From NCBI GenBank assembly GCA_947305645.1, contig CAMZEC010000018.1, positions 1-39,155 of the forward strand: DNA of 39,155 nt, in the 5' to 3' direction. Made by a program: the position numbers and the translations under genes. The notes beneath the pieces were generated by a model. The model was not told the DNA's origin. It was given only the letters and a program-made list of their open reading frames with translations, and ran no database searches. This document shows, piece after piece, positions 14,671 to 24,466 of the stretch (the stretch's first letter is position 1; every line of letters begins with the position of its first letter). The DNA comes from an uncultured Bacteroidales bacterium. GTDB lineage: Bacteria > Bacteroidota > Bacteroidia > Bacteroidales > UBA932.

Positions 14671-16485
14671 TTATTTTACTTCAATTAGATAACTGCCTTC
14701 GAAAATGGGACGGATAACGGGATCCGGACCCTCCACGGTATAACTGCGAAGATCGTCGGAAGCATATTCGGTGACCGTGTAACTGCGATCCTCGAGGCCG
14801 CGGAGCACTATGCCGTCGCCGTTCCACTTGTCGGCATAGAAAGCATAATACATGGCTCCGTCTTTCTCTATCACATGTGCCTCGGGCTTGTCGAAGCCAT
14901 AATCGTAGAGATTCAGGTATCGTCCTGTGGATATCTTCTTGTCGTTGTATATGCCAACCCACTTACGCAGAGCTGCCTCTTTCTCCGGAGTGAGGACGTA
15001 GCCGTCCCCCTCCACCGTTGGATTGGGGGCGGGCCAGGTAAACTTGGAGCCGATGACGCCGCCCACGCCTATCTGGGTAGGGAAATCAAGTCCGCCGTCG
15101 CTCAGCTCCACATGGTCGGCATAGTATGCCAGGTCCGGGCAGATGGCGGCATACACCTTACGCTTCATGCGTATCTGCGCGCTCGACGTGGGGTCGGACG
15201 CCACCGCCTGGGTCATGTAAGGGGTGTAGAAGAAGTTGATGGCGCATCCGCAGGGGCACACCTGCACCACGGAACCGGGCACGTCGGCCTGCGCCCTTTC
15301 GTAAACGGCACGGAAGAACTCCGGCAGGCGCTCGCACGCCTCCTCCGGGTATGCCAGGCCGCTGGCCGGATTGTAGTCGGGCGACGAAAGGTTGAGATGC
15401 TGACCGTCCAGCTTAAAGCCGTCGAAGCCCCAGTCGAGCAGGAATCGGTCTACCAAACCGAGCGTATACGCCTGCGTGTACGGGTTCACGGGCGAGAGAT
15501 ACCAGCTGTCCCACCAGCTGATGTCTTCGTGCGAGCCGTCCTTCTGCACCAGAAGCATCTCCGGATGATTCTCGGCGAGGCTGCTGCCGGGGTCGGCCGC
15601 CAAAGGGGCCCACCAGAGCTTGGCCTTCAGGCCCTGCTTGTGGATGGCCTCGGTGATTCGGCGCATGCCCTCGTCGGTTATGCGGTCGTTCGCTTCCCAG
15701 TCGCCCTCGCAAATCTGGTATCCGTCATCCACGTCGACCCACTTGAAACCGAGCTCGACCACCTTGGGAAGGGTGCCTGTCACCTCGTCGACGGTGAAGT
15801 TTCGTTCGTAACCCCAGGCACACCAGACGGGCTCGAAAGCTTCCGCAGGTGAAACGGGCGCCTCATATCCGAAAGCCTCATGCATGTAGCCGGCGAACTG
15901 GCGAAGCGGATTGAAGAAATCGCCCTTGTTGAAGGAAATAAACTGACGGTAGGCCTTCAGGGTGTCGCCCGGCTGAAGTGTAAGCGGCTGATCGAAATCC
16001 CTGCGTATGCAAGCCTCCGCCTTGTCGCCGCGGCGTTGCACGGGAAGTGAAACCAAACGAAGTACAGGTTCCGCAAGGCCGATGCTGATGTTCACACCCG
16101 GAGTCCACAGAGACACCATGGGGATACCTCCGCCGTAGTCGCTCTGGTTCATTCCCAAATAGTTACGCTGCTTGAAGCCGGCCGGCACGGGAAGCACCCA
16201 GTCCAGTCTTTCGACGGTGGAACTGGGCTGAAGGCTCCAGATTTCCTTATCCGCAATGCTTATGCGGGATGTCTCCATGGCACCCACCTCGACGGGCTTG
16301 CCGGAGCTGTTAACGAAAGCGATGTCCCTGATGAACATGCCCGGGAAGTCTTCCAGGGCCACGTCGTTGCTGATTACGGTGACGTTTGCTATCGTGCGGC
16401 CGCCGGGCGTAAGCAACCTGTCGGCAGGCACACCGGCGCAAGAAGCGGCAAGGAGAATGACGGATAAAATGGCGAGTCTTTTCAT
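14671..16485 (-). CDS. GH36-like glycoside hydrolase lipoprotein (α-galactosidase or α-N-acetylgalactosaminidase type)
   Basis: 604 aa. The lipobox LLAASC gives C16. An N-terminal β-sandwich (about 30-200) precedes a TIM barrel with the melibiase landmarks VDVDDGYQ (250-257) and GFKLDGQ (356-362). D360 is the probable nucleophile and D431 in AVASDPTS the probable acid/base. It hydrolyses terminal α-linked galactose or GalNAc; the neighbouring PfkB and AgaS-like genes favour GalNAc or galactosamine, but the sequence alone does not decide. As a lipoprotein it acts in the periplasm or at the surface. It is second in the minus-strand arm, 4 nt after the kinase gene, and is the only recognisable classical glycoside hydrolase in the locus. 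Confidence 0.82.
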   Translation of the reverse strand: MKRLAILSVILLAASCAGVPADRLLTPGGRTIANVTVISNDVALEDFPGMFIRDIAFVNSSGKPVEVGAMETSRISIADKEIWSLQPSSTVERLDWVLPVPAGFKQRNYLGMNQSDYGGGIPMVSLWTPGVNISIGLAEPVLRLVSLPVQRRGDKAEACIRRDFDQPLTLQPGDTLKAYRQFISFNKGDFFNPLRQFAGYMHEAFGYEAPVSPAEAFEPVWCAWGYERNFTVDEVTGTLPKVVELGFKWVDVDDGYQICEGDWEANDRITDEGMRRITEAIHKQGLKAKLWWAPLAADPGSSLAENHPEMLLVQKDGSHEDISWWDSWYLSPVNPYTQAYTLGLVDRFLLDWGFDGFKLDGQHLNLSSPDYNPASGLAYPEEACERLPEFFRAVYERAQADVPGSVVQVCPCGCAINFFYTPYMTQAVASDPTSSAQIRMKRKVYAAICPDLAYYADHVELSDGGLDFPTQIGVGGVIGSKFTWPAPNPTVEGDGYVLTPEKEAALRKWVGIYNDKKISTGRYLNLYDYGFDKPEAHVIEKDGAMYYAFYADKWNGDGIVLRGLEDRSYTVTEYASDDLRSYTVEGPDPVIRPIFEGSYLIEVK

Positions 16486-16489
16486 AACG

Positions 16490-17443
16490 CTAGATTTTCA
16501 GGGTCTGGCCGAAGCGGGTTGCGCAAATCTCGCGGACGGCTTCGATGGATGTGAAAGCACCGGTTCCTCCGGCTGCGGTTGTATTGACGGCCCCTGTAAG
16601 GTTGCCCGTACGCTGGCATTCCTCCAGCGGCAGGCCCTTCACGAAGGCACTCACGAAACCGGAGTTGCAGCTGTCGCCGGCGCCTATGGCATCCACCACA
16701 TGCTTGTTGAGGAAGGCGGGAAGCTCCACCCGGCTGCCGTCTTTGCGAATGAGAACGGAACCGGCCGAACCGCACTTAAGCATCATACATCCGCCCAGGT
16801 AAGGCTGGACGGCGGCGATGGCGGACTCAATGTCGGACGTACCGGTGAGACACTGAAGCTCTTTTTCGTTCGGCATGAAGACGGTCACCTTTGGAAGCAC
16901 GGCCTTGTAGTCCAGCTTCCAGGTCTCCATGGGATCCCATTGCGTATCGAGCGAAACCGTAACCCCATTAGCTGCAGCCGCATCCAGGATGAGCTGCACG
17001 TCGCGCAGCAGGCCCGACTGCATGAAGAGCGAGCTGAGGTGAATGTGGCGTGCCTTTTCGAACACTTCAGAAGGGATGTCCGCGAAAGTCATGACATCCA
17101 TCGCGCCTTGATAAGTAAGGTTCGCGCGATCCTCGCCGTAACTCATGCAAATGGTTGCTCCGGTGGGCGTATCCCCTTCCACGAGGTAACGGGTATCCAC
17201 CCCCTTGGCTTCCAGGGAACTGCGCACCAGAGCGCCGAAGGAATCGCGGCCTATCATGCCCACGAAACAGACTTTGCTGCCCAGGGCTGCGGCATTTGCC
17301 GCGAAAATAGCCGTCGAACTGCCAAGGGTAACGGTCATTTCCTTAGCGAATTTCTCTTTTCCTATTTCAGGCTCAGACTCGATGCCGTTGAGAATGATGT
17401 CTACGTTAAGTTCGCCGATAGCGGCAATGTCGTATAGCTTCAT
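16490..17443 (-). CDS. PfkB-family carbohydrate kinase
   Basis: 317 aa, ribokinase-like fold. The N-terminal signature begins IGELNVDII, and the C-terminal PfkB signature DAIGAGDSCNSGF (251-263) contains catalytic D257 in the anion hole GAGD. It phosphorylates a sugar or sugar phosphate in the cytoplasm. Next to an AgaS-like isomerase/deaminase it could be a tagatose-6-phosphate kinase, giving tagatose-1,6-bisphosphate, or a kinase that first traps GalNAc/galactosamine. No aldolase or deacetylase is present nearby to complete either route. It is first in the minus arm and divergent from the DeoR gene, sharing the control region with TTTCGTTT repeats. Confidence 0.87.
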   Translation of the reverse strand: MKLYDIAAIGELNVDIILNGIESEPEIGKEKFAKEMTVTLGSSTAIFAANAAALGSKVCFVGMIGRDSFGALVRSSLEAKGVDTRYLVEGDTPTGATICMSYGEDRANLTYQGAMDVMTFADIPSEVFEKARHIHLSSLFMQSGLLRDVQLILDAAAANGVTVSLDTQWDPMETWKLDYKAVLPKVTVFMPNEKELQCLTGTSDIESAIAAVQPYLGGCMMLKCGSAGSVLIRKDGSRVELPAFLNKHVVDAIGAGDSCNSGFVSAFVKGLPLEECQRTGNLTGAVNTTAAGGTGAFTSIEAVREICATRFGQTLKI

Positions 17444-17489
17444 GATTTGTGGGTTATCAGTTGTAAACCTTACAAATTTGCAAAAAATA

Positions 17490-17542
17490 TTTCGTTTTTA
17501 CCTAACATTGTTTCGTTTCTATTATAAAAAACAATTTCGTTT
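17490..17542. promoter_or_regulatory. Three TTTCGTTT direct repeats, likely DeoR operator
   Basis: TTTCGTTT occurs at 17490-17497, 17511-17518 and 17535-17542, that is with 21- and 24-nt periods (about two helical turns). It lies in the 149-bp gap between the PfkB and DeoR genes. The third copy overlaps the -33 box of the DeoR promoter. TTTCG-type repeats are typical of DeoR-family operators such as GlpR and AgaR. One regulator could therefore control both arms. Confidence 0.65.
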
Positions 17543-17571
17543 GCTTTCGGATAATTTTTTTTCTATATTTG
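17540..17571 (+). promoter_or_regulatory. Promoter of the DeoR-agaS-susCD arm
   Basis: TTTG at 17540-17543, a 20-nt spacer and TATATTTG at 17564-17571 match the Bacteroidetes -33/-7 consensus. The ATG follows 21 nt later at 17593. Confidence 0.7.
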
Positions 17572-17592
17572 TCGCGATAATACCACAGAATT

Positions 17593-18384
17593 ATGAACAT
17601 CTACGACTCTGCCCAAGGAAGACGGTCCGCCATTCTCCAGAAATTAAGGGAGGATTCCACCGTTTCAGTAGCGCAGCTCAGCCGGCAGTTCAGGGTTTCG
17701 GAAGTTACGATTCGCAAGGACCTCGGAATACTGAAAGAGCGCAAGCTGCTCTACCGAGTGCATGGTGGCGCCATACTGGGAGCGGCTGTGCCCCAGGAGG
17801 ACGTGGAGGCAGGAAGCTTCAATGCCAAGCAGCTGGTTAACGTAAAGGAGAAGGAAGCGATAGGCCGTGCCGCAGCCGCCCATATCAAGGACGGTGATAC
17901 TATCATGATCGATTCCGGCACGACCGCCCTTGAAGTTGTCCGCAACTTGCAGAAATTCCGCGACTTGACCATCATCACCAACTCCGTGAACGCGATGATA
18001 GAGGCCCTTAAATACAACAGGTTCAAAGTGATACTGGTAGGCGGCAGCGTCCGCAGCTCCAGTCTCTCGACCGTGGGCGCACTTGCGGAATCAAGTCTCA
18101 AGCTCTTCTACTGCGACAAGCTTTTCCTCGGCGTAGACAGCTTCAGTGTGGATGCGGGCCTTTCCACTCCTAGCGTGGAAGAAGCCAGTACCAACCAGGT
18201 GATGATTTCCCGCGCCCGCGAGGTTATAGCTGTCTTCGATTCTTCCAAGATAAACAAGAGAGCCCTGGCTTTCATAACCATGCCTGACAAAATCAACACC
18301 GTGATCATTGACGACAATCTTCCGGCTTCTATCCGGAACCAGCTGAGGGCAATGAACATTAATGTTGAAACTGTGAGCGTATAG
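17593..18384 (+). CDS. DeoR-family transcriptional regulator (AgaR/GlpR type)
   Basis: 263 aa. The N-terminal helix-turn-helix has VSVAQLSRQFRVSEVTIRKDL (about 23-44) with the family RVHGGA segment after it. The C-terminal sugar-phosphate sensor domain has DSGTTALEVV (about 115-124) and ITNSVN. Members repress sugar catabolic genes and are released by a phosphorylated sugar, probably a galactosamine or tagatose phosphate here. It heads the plus arm, 35 nt before the agaS-like gene, and faces the three TTTCGTTT repeats. PULs are more often run by hybrid two-component or ECF/anti-sigma systems. A DeoR switch suggests control by an intracellular product. Confidence 0.9.
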   Translation: MNIYDSAQGRRSAILQKLREDSTVSVAQLSRQFRVSEVTIRKDLGILKERKLLYRVHGGAILGAAVPQEDVEAGSFNAKQLVNVKEKEAIGRAAAAHIKDGDTIMIDSGTTALEVVRNLQKFRDLTIITNSVNAMIEALKYNRFKVILVGGSVRSSSLSTVGALAESSLKLFYCDKLFLGVDSFSVDAGLSTPSVEEASTNQVMISRAREVIAVFDSSKINKRALAFITMPDKINTVIIDDNLPASIRNQLRAMNINVETVSV

Positions 18385-18419
18385 ATGCAAGATTTTATCT
18401 AATTTATTATTTATATAGT

Positions 18420-19526
18420 ATGGAATTCAATACCCACAAGGAAATTCTTCAGCAACCGCAGGTCTGGCGCAAGGCCTATGATTCCATCCTTTCCCGCAAG
18501 AATGAAATCAAGGGTTTCGTAGACAAGTACCTGAACGACGGTTATCAGGTTGTCCTAACCGGCGCCGGCTCGTCGGCTTACATCGGAGACGCCCTCGAGT
18601 GCGCCCTTTCCGCAACCCGTTTTCGCGGAGCCCGTTCCATCGCCACCACGGACATCCTTTCCTGCCCCGGCATTTACTTCAACGCATCCAGCAAGGTGCT
18701 CCTCATCTCCTTTGCACGCTCAGGCGACAGCCCCGAAAGCATCGGTGCGGTAAAGGCCGTCGAGCAGACCGCTGGCAAGGCAGCCCACATATTCATCACC
18801 TGCAATGCAGACGGCCTCCTGGCAAAGACCAAGGGTGAAAACATCCTCTGTGTCCTGCTGCCTCCTGAGACCAACGACCTTTCGCTCGCCATGACCAGCA
18901 GCTGCACCACCATGCTGCTCGCATGCTCGATGATATCCAAGATAGACGAAATCGAGTCCCAGAAGGAGTACATAGACGCCCTCTCCGCCTGCGTAGAGAA
19001 GTCCATCGCCCGCTACGAGAAGGATCTCGAGGCCATTGCGTCGAAGGATTTCAAGCGTGCGGTATTCCTCGGCTCCGGCACCCTCAAGGGTATCTCCGAA
19101 GAGTCCAGGCTCAAGCTCCAGGAACTTACCGACGGCACAGTAATGTGCGCCTTCGATTCCTTCCTTGGTTTCCGCCACGGTCCGAAGGCTGTCATCAACA
19201 AAGACACCCTCATCGTTTATCTGGTATCCCCCAACCCTGACGTACGCCGCTACGAGATGGATCTCATGAAAACCATACGCAAGCAGGGCCGCTACGTCGC
19301 CACCGTTACAATCTGCCAGCAGCCCGTCGAGTGCCCCGAGACCGAACTCATGATAGAGACCATGCTGCCCGCAGGCTTCCCCGACATCTACGGTTGCGTT
19401 TCTTACCTGTTCGTGGCCCAGCTGCTCGGATACTACAAGTCCATCTTCTTCGGACTCAGCCCCGACTCCCCTTCCAAGGACGGCAACATTTCCCGAGTGG
19501 TCGAGGGTGTAACTCTGTATATCTAA
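18420..19526 (+). CDS. agaS: AgaS-like SIS-domain sugar isomerase/deaminase
   Basis: 368 aa with two SIS domains, the AgaS length. The first has GAGSSAYIGDALE (about 43-55) and SFARSGDSPESIGAVKA (about 99-115). The second has LGSGTLKGISEESRLKLQ and the closing GFRHGPKA. AgaS converts galactosamine-6-phosphate to tagatose-6-phosphate plus ammonia in the GalNAc pathway of proteobacteria. With the PfkB kinase it implies cytoplasmic processing of GalN/GalNAc released from the glycan. The deacetylase and tagatose-bisphosphate aldolase are not in the window. GlmS/FrlB-type isomerase activity on another aminosugar is the alternative. It is 19 nt ahead of susC. Confidence 0.85.
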   Translation: MEFNTHKEILQQPQVWRKAYDSILSRKNEIKGFVDKYLNDGYQVVLTGAGSSAYIGDALECALSATRFRGARSIATTDILSCPGIYFNASSKVLLISFARSGDSPESIGAVKAVEQTAGKAAHIFITCNADGLLAKTKGENILCVLLPPETNDLSLAMTSSCTTMLLACSMISKIDEIESQKEYIDALSACVEKSIARYEKDLEAIASKDFKRAVFLGSGTLKGISEESRLKLQELTDGTVMCAFDSFLGFRHGPKAVINKDTLIVYLVSPNPDVRRYEMDLMKTIRKQGRYVATVTICQQPVECPETELMIETMLPAGFPDIYGCVSYLFVAQLLGYYKSIFFGLSPDSPSKDGNISRVVEGVTLYI

Positions 19527-19545
19527 TCAAACCAATATTTAACTT

Positions 19546-22500
19546 ATGACACTTTCACCCACTCGCATCCTGACCGTGCTTGCATCGCTGGCACTGTCTA
19601 TTACGATGTCTGCCCAGAACGTGTCCGTCAGCGGACAGGTCCTGGACGCCTCTACCGGTGAGCCTATAATCGGCGCAGGAGTACTTGTCTCCACCGGCGG
19701 CGGCACAGTCACGGATTACGACGGCAATTACGTCGTGAGCGCTCCCAAGGGCTCCGTGCTCGTGTTCTCCAGCCTCGGCTACACCGAGCACAAGGAGACC
19801 GTTGACGGACGCACCAAGATCAACGTCAGCCTCCAGCCTGACAACCAGCTCCTCGAAGAAGTCGTGGTCCTGGGTTACACTTCCCAGAAAAAGGCCGAGC
19901 TTTCCAGCTCCGTCGTCACCATGAGCGGAGAGCAGCTGCGCGACGTCAGCACCTCCGACGTAGGCAACATGCTCCAGGGCAAAGTGGCCGGCGTGGTGGT
20001 CATGAACGGTTCCGGCCAGCCCGGTTCCAGCGCCGACATCCGCATCCGCGGTACAGGCTCCATCACTGCAGGCGCAGGCCCTCTGTACGTCGTTGACGGC
20101 GTTGCCGGAGGTTCATTCAACCCTAACGATATCGAGACTATCACCGTCCTTAAGGACGCTTCCGCAACGGCCCTTTACGGTGCCGCGGCAGCTGGCGGCG
20201 TCATCGTCGTTACCACCAAGAGCGGCAGCGGCGACAAGACCAACGTGGAATTCAAGGCCAGCGCAGGTATCAAGCGCGCCCTTACCGGCCGCTTCAAACC
20301 CATGAACTCCTCCGAGCTCTACGAGTACACCCGCGGAATGTATTCCAAGACCTTCTTCAAGCTCAGGTATCCCGAAACCCTCCTCGAGCAGGACTTCGAC
20401 TGGGTGGGCAACTGCTTCAAGACCGGTGTGGTGCAGAACTACTTCGTCTCCGCCGCCGGCAAGGCTGGCAAGGTCAGCTACTATGTGAGTCTCGACCACT
20501 TCAATGAGAAGGGTACCCTTATCAACACCAACTTCAGGAAGAATGCGGCGCGCATCAACCTGTCGGCTCCCATTACCGACCGCTTCACCGTTCACGCCCG
20601 CCTCAACTACACGAAGACTTACGACCAGAGCCAGTCTTCATGGCGCACCCTCGACTATGCATACTACGCAATGCCCTGGGATATCCCCTACGTGCAGAAG
20701 GAAGACGGCAGCTACGATTACAGCGAGCCCGTTTACATGACCGGTTCCACCCGTCCCGACAACGGCGGCACCTGGTGGACCCAGAACCCTTCCAACATTC
20801 TCCACAGCGAGAAATACAACTATTCCAAGGGACACGGTGAAGACATCACCGGAGACCTCCAGCTCGTCTGGAACGTCACCGACTGGCTGACCCTCACTTC
20901 GATCAACCGCTACGATTCCTCCAACTCCTACTACGAGTACTACGCCGATCCCCGCACCTACGACGGTATGGGCACCAATGGCGACCTGGAGAACAGCGAC
21001 GGAGAGTGGAACGGCTGGGGCACCACCAACCTTGCCAAATTCCACCATACCTTCGGCAGCCACGACGTGAACGCCATCCTGGGCTGGGAATACGGCGAAG
21101 GTTACTCCCGCAGCATGGGAGCTACCGGTATCAACTTCCCCATCGGCCAGAGGTCCCTCTCAAACTCCATCATGAACTCCATCAGCGGCAGCGACTCACA
21201 GTCCCGCAGCTGGGCCCTGCTTGCACAGGCACAGTATTCCTACCTCGGCAAATACGTCGCAACCGCTTCCATCCGTTACGATGAGAGCTACAAGTTCGGT
21301 CCGCTCAACCGCGGCGGTTTCTTCCCCGGCGTATCCGCAGCATGGATCATCTCCAAGGAAGACTTCCTCCAGGGCAGCAGTGCTATCTCTTTCCTGAAGC
21401 TTCGCGCAGGTTACGGTAAGACGGGTAACGACAACATTCCCGCCTTCACCTATCAGGACACCTTCTCCCTGAGCGGCCAGTACAACAAGGTCAAGACCGC
21501 TATCCTCGAGCGCATGGCCAACCCCAGCCTCGGTTGGGAAGAGGCTTACATGGCCAGCCTCGGTGTGGACGCAGAGATTGCCAAGAACTGGAACGTTACC
21601 GTCGACCTGTACCACACCATCAACGACAAGATCCTCCTCGAGGCCCCTATGTCCCCTTCTACCGGTTTCTTCGCCGTGATGAGCAACGTCGGTAAGGTCC
21701 GCAATATGGGTGTCGAATTCGCCCTCGACGGATCCATCATCAACAACAAGAACTTCGGATGGACAGTCGGCCTCAACCTCGGTTTCAACAAGAACAGCGT
21801 TCTTGAGCTCCCCGAGCATCAGGATATAGTCATGAACCGCGGCGACGTAAACCAGATCATCCGCGAAGGACATGACGTCTATACATGGTACATGCCCGAG
21901 TGGGCAGGCGTAGACCCCAAGTCCGGCCAGCCCCAGTGGTATCACCTGGAGTACAAACTCGACGACAACGGCGACCCCGTCAGGGACAAGAACAACAACC
22001 CTGTCGTTGCAGAGAAGACCATCGTCAATAATATCAACCAGGCCACCCAGACCGCAGTAGGTACCGCCTCCCCTATTTTCAGCGGCGGTGTCAACACCGG
22101 TCTCCGCTTCGGCAACTTCACCCTCAGCGCAAACGGCAACTTTGTCGTCGGCAACAAGATCTACAACAAGATCCGCGAGGAAATGGACGCTGACGGTGCT
22201 TACACCGGTCTCAACCAGATGTCCATCAACAACGGCCTCGGCTGGACCCGTTGGGCCAAGGAAGGCGACGTCGCCACCCACCCTGCACTGGTCGCAGCCC
22301 GTTCCGATGGTGCCAACGGTACATCTTCCCGTTACCTCGAGGACGGCAGCTTCTTCCGTCTGAGGAACGTGACGCTGTCTTACAGCCTGCCCGACACCGT
22401 TCTCAAGAACATCAAGATGGAGGGCGCCCGCGTCTATGTTTCCGGCGACAATCTCCTCACGCTTTCCCGCTTCTCCGGCATGGACCCCGAGGTCCGTCTG

Positions 22501-22590
22501 GATGCTGACACTTACAATCACGCAGGTCTGTACACACACAACTACCCTGTGCCTCTTTCCGTAGTGTTAGGTATTGAGATCAAATTCTAA
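19546..22590 (+). CDS. susC: SusC/RagA-family TonB-linked outer membrane transporter
   Basis: 1014 aa. The signal peptide ends near MSAQN (about 24). A carboxypeptidase-regulatory-like domain follows (about 25-100), with GQVLDASTGEPIIGAGVLV and the GSVLVFSSLGY ending. Next come the TonB box region EEVVVLGYT (about 105-113), the plug with IRIRGTGSI and PLYVVDGVAGG, and a 22-strand barrel ending in an aromatic residue (IEIKF). It imports oligosaccharides across the outer membrane using TonB energy, with SusD as lid. It is 12 nt before susD. Substrate is not readable from sequence; context suggests a galactosamine-containing glycan. Confidence 0.95.
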   Translation: MTLSPTRILTVLASLALSITMSAQNVSVSGQVLDASTGEPIIGAGVLVSTGGGTVTDYDGNYVVSAPKGSVLVFSSLGYTEHKETVDGRTKINVSLQPDNQLLEEVVVLGYTSQKKAELSSSVVTMSGEQLRDVSTSDVGNMLQGKVAGVVVMNGSGQPGSSADIRIRGTGSITAGAGPLYVVDGVAGGSFNPNDIETITVLKDASATALYGAAAAGGVIVVTTKSGSGDKTNVEFKASAGIKRALTGRFKPMNSSELYEYTRGMYSKTFFKLRYPETLLEQDFDWVGNCFKTGVVQNYFVSAAGKAGKVSYYVSLDHFNEKGTLINTNFRKNAARINLSAPITDRFTVHARLNYTKTYDQSQSSWRTLDYAYYAMPWDIPYVQKEDGSYDYSEPVYMTGSTRPDNGGTWWTQNPSNILHSEKYNYSKGHGEDITGDLQLVWNVTDWLTLTSINRYDSSNSYYEYYADPRTYDGMGTNGDLENSDGEWNGWGTTNLAKFHHTFGSHDVNAILGWEYGEGYSRSMGATGINFPIGQRSLSNSIMNSISGSDSQSRSWALLAQAQYSYLGKYVATASIRYDESYKFGPLNRGGFFPGVSAAWIISKEDFLQGSSAISFLKLRAGYGKTGNDNIPAFTYQDTFSLSGQYNKVKTAILERMANPSLGWEEAYMASLGVDAEIAKNWNVTVDLYHTINDKILLEAPMSPSTGFFAVMSNVGKVRNMGVEFALDGSIINNKNFGWTVGLNLGFNKNSVLELPEHQDIVMNRGDVNQIIREGHDVYTWYMPEWAGVDPKSGQPQWYHLEYKLDDNGDPVRDKNNNPVVAEKTIVNNINQATQTAVGTASPIFSGGVNTGLRFGNFTLSANGNFVVGNKIYNKIREEMDADGAYTGLNQMSINNGLGWTRWAKEGDVATHPALVAARSDGANGTSSRYLEDGSFFRLRNVTLSYSLPDTVLKNIKMEGARVYVSGDNLLTLSRFSGMDPEVRLDADTYNHAGLYTHNYPVPLSVVLGIEIKF

Positions 22591-22602
22591 AAGCAAACGG
22601 TT

Positions 22603-24417
22603 ATGAAAAATATATTTGCACTCTGCATTGCCGCACTGCTTCTCGCTGCCTGCAACATGGATTTCTATTCATCGGATTCCATGACCTCCGCACAGCTTGC
22701 AGACAACCCCTCTTCGGCTGTCTACACCACTGACGGCATCTACACCCTGTTCAAGGACAGAATCGCTTACAAGGGCCAGAGCGGCGGCGAAAGCGGCAAC
22801 TACTACTGCCGCCATTACTTCCAGCTCGCAGAGCTCCGCGGTGACAACGTGACGGTTTCCGGCCAGTCCGAAGACCCCTTCACCCTGGCATACATGTACA
22901 ATGACGATCCTACCAAGAAGAACATCTACTACACCTGGTGGATCGCATACAAGATGATCAACGCCGCCAATTCCAACATCGACGCCCTCACCAAGATAGA
23001 GGAGCCCACCGAGTTGAGCCAGCACCTCCTGGGTGAGAACTACTTCTTCCGTGCCTTCATGCACCTCCACCTCGTAACCCTTTTCGCCACCCCTTATACC
23101 AGCGGTCGCGACAAGCCCGGCGTGGTGCTGCGCAACAATCTTGACATCTCCACCACCACCCGTGCTACCGTCGGCGAGGTTTACGACCAGATTGTGGAAG
23201 ACCTCATCAGCGCCAAGCAGTACCTGGCACACGGCGAACTCGAGCGTATCGGCAACGTCAACGAAAAGGGTTATGTGACCCTGGACGCTGCCACCGCCCT
23301 CCTTTCCCGCGTGTACCTCTATATGGAAGAGAACGACAAGTGCATCGAGCAGTGCAACGAGCTGCTTGCCCACGCACCCTCGGCAGTTACTTCCGGTTAC
23401 GATTTCGAAGACTATCCCAAGCACACCTACGACCATCCCGAGACCATCTGGTGCATCCGTCTGGACACCTCCGACGAGTGGGCCGGCGAGCATGCCGAGG
23501 CATCCATCGCTTCCATGTACGTCAAGGACGGCCAGGGCTGGGGCGAGCACTACTGGAACGACAACCTGATCGACGACTTCCGCCGTTGCCCTGAGGACAA
23601 GCGTTTCCAGGCATATTTCCGTATGAGAATCAGCCAGAACCCGTCCGGTGACCATGTGGGCAACCTGAACTGGGAAGAAATGGAAGCTGCCGCAGGCGGC
23701 AAGGTTACCGTCCTGTTCCCTATCAAGATCAACGACGACAGCATTTCCTGCTCTGACGGTTTCGACTATAGTTGCACCCCCAACGCAGACGGTTCCGTTC
23801 CTTTCAAATACATGTCCAAGTCATACACCGCAGTTCCTGAGATCGTCAACGGAGTAAAACAGTACTTCGTGAACGACGCCGGCTTCCCCGGTGTAAAGCT
23901 TAATGGCAAGAGCCGCGTATATGTGCGTCCTTCTTTCACCCTGAAAGACGGCACCCGTACCAACATGGGCGGTACCTACGCCATCTACTTCAACACCAAG
24001 TTCAGCTACCAGGACGGTCTTGCAATGCTTACCTCCCCTGTGTTCCTGCGCTGGGGTGAAGTGGTGCTGAACCGCGCCGAGGCTTATGCCAAGAAGGGCG
24101 ACAAGGCCAAAGCCCTTGAGGACGTGAACACCATCCGCAAGCGTGCAGGCCTCTCCGGAGACCAGCTCCTTACCGAAAGCAATATCGCCGGCCTGGGCTT
24201 CAAGTCTGTCACTGATGCTGTCCTGGCAGAGCGCCGCTTCGAGCTTTGCTTCGAAGGCCACCGCTTCTTCGACGTCTTCCGCAACCAGCTCCCTATGGAC
24301 CGCCAGTACGTTGGTTGCCACAAATGGGAGATTATCCAGCCCAACGACATCCGCCTCGCACTGCTTATCCCCCTGGACGAGATAAACGCCAGCGGTATCG
24401 CACAGAATCCAAGATAA
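22603..24417 (+). CDS. susD: SusD/RagB-family outer-membrane glycan-binding lipoprotein
   Basis: 604 aa. The lipobox LLLAAC gives lipidated C17. The tetratricopeptide-like SusD scaffold is recognisable, including FRAFMHLHLVTLFATPY, the C-terminal LRWGEVVLNRAEAYAKKGD helix and the ERRFELCFEGHRFFDVFR motif typical of RagB/SusD. It forms the lid that binds glycan and delivers it to SusC. Its length is at the upper part of the family range. It follows susC directly and is followed by a short T-rich gap (24418-24466) and a surface lipoprotein gene, as in classical PULs. Confidence 0.95.
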   Translation: MKNIFALCIAALLLAACNMDFYSSDSMTSAQLADNPSSAVYTTDGIYTLFKDRIAYKGQSGGESGNYYCRHYFQLAELRGDNVTVSGQSEDPFTLAYMYNDDPTKKNIYYTWWIAYKMINAANSNIDALTKIEEPTELSQHLLGENYFFRAFMHLHLVTLFATPYTSGRDKPGVVLRNNLDISTTTRATVGEVYDQIVEDLISAKQYLAHGELERIGNVNEKGYVTLDAATALLSRVYLYMEENDKCIEQCNELLAHAPSAVTSGYDFEDYPKHTYDHPETIWCIRLDTSDEWAGEHAEASIASMYVKDGQGWGEHYWNDNLIDDFRRCPEDKRFQAYFRMRISQNPSGDHVGNLNWEEMEAAAGGKVTVLFPIKINDDSISCSDGFDYSCTPNADGSVPFKYMSKSYTAVPEIVNGVKQYFVNDAGFPGVKLNGKSRVYVRPSFTLKDGTRTNMGGTYAIYFNTKFSYQDGLAMLTSPVFLRWGEVVLNRAEAYAKKGDKAKALEDVNTIRKRAGLSGDQLLTESNIAGLGFKSVTDAVLAERRFELCFEGHRFFDVFRNQLPMDRQYVGCHKWEIIQPNDIRLALLIPLDEINASGIAQNPR

Positions 24418-24466
24418 AAACCAATTATTATTTAACTTTTTATTAACTTTTTAATCTTTTGTACAA

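Noticed and set aside
21196..22539. 447-codon minus-strand frame inside susC
   Set aside because: Antisense to a certain SusC gene; Val/Asp/Gly-rich shadow composition.
24418..24466. Separate promoter in the T-rich gap after susD
   Set aside because: Repeats of ATTAACTTTTT are seen but no TAnnTTTG box at proper spacing to a TTTG.
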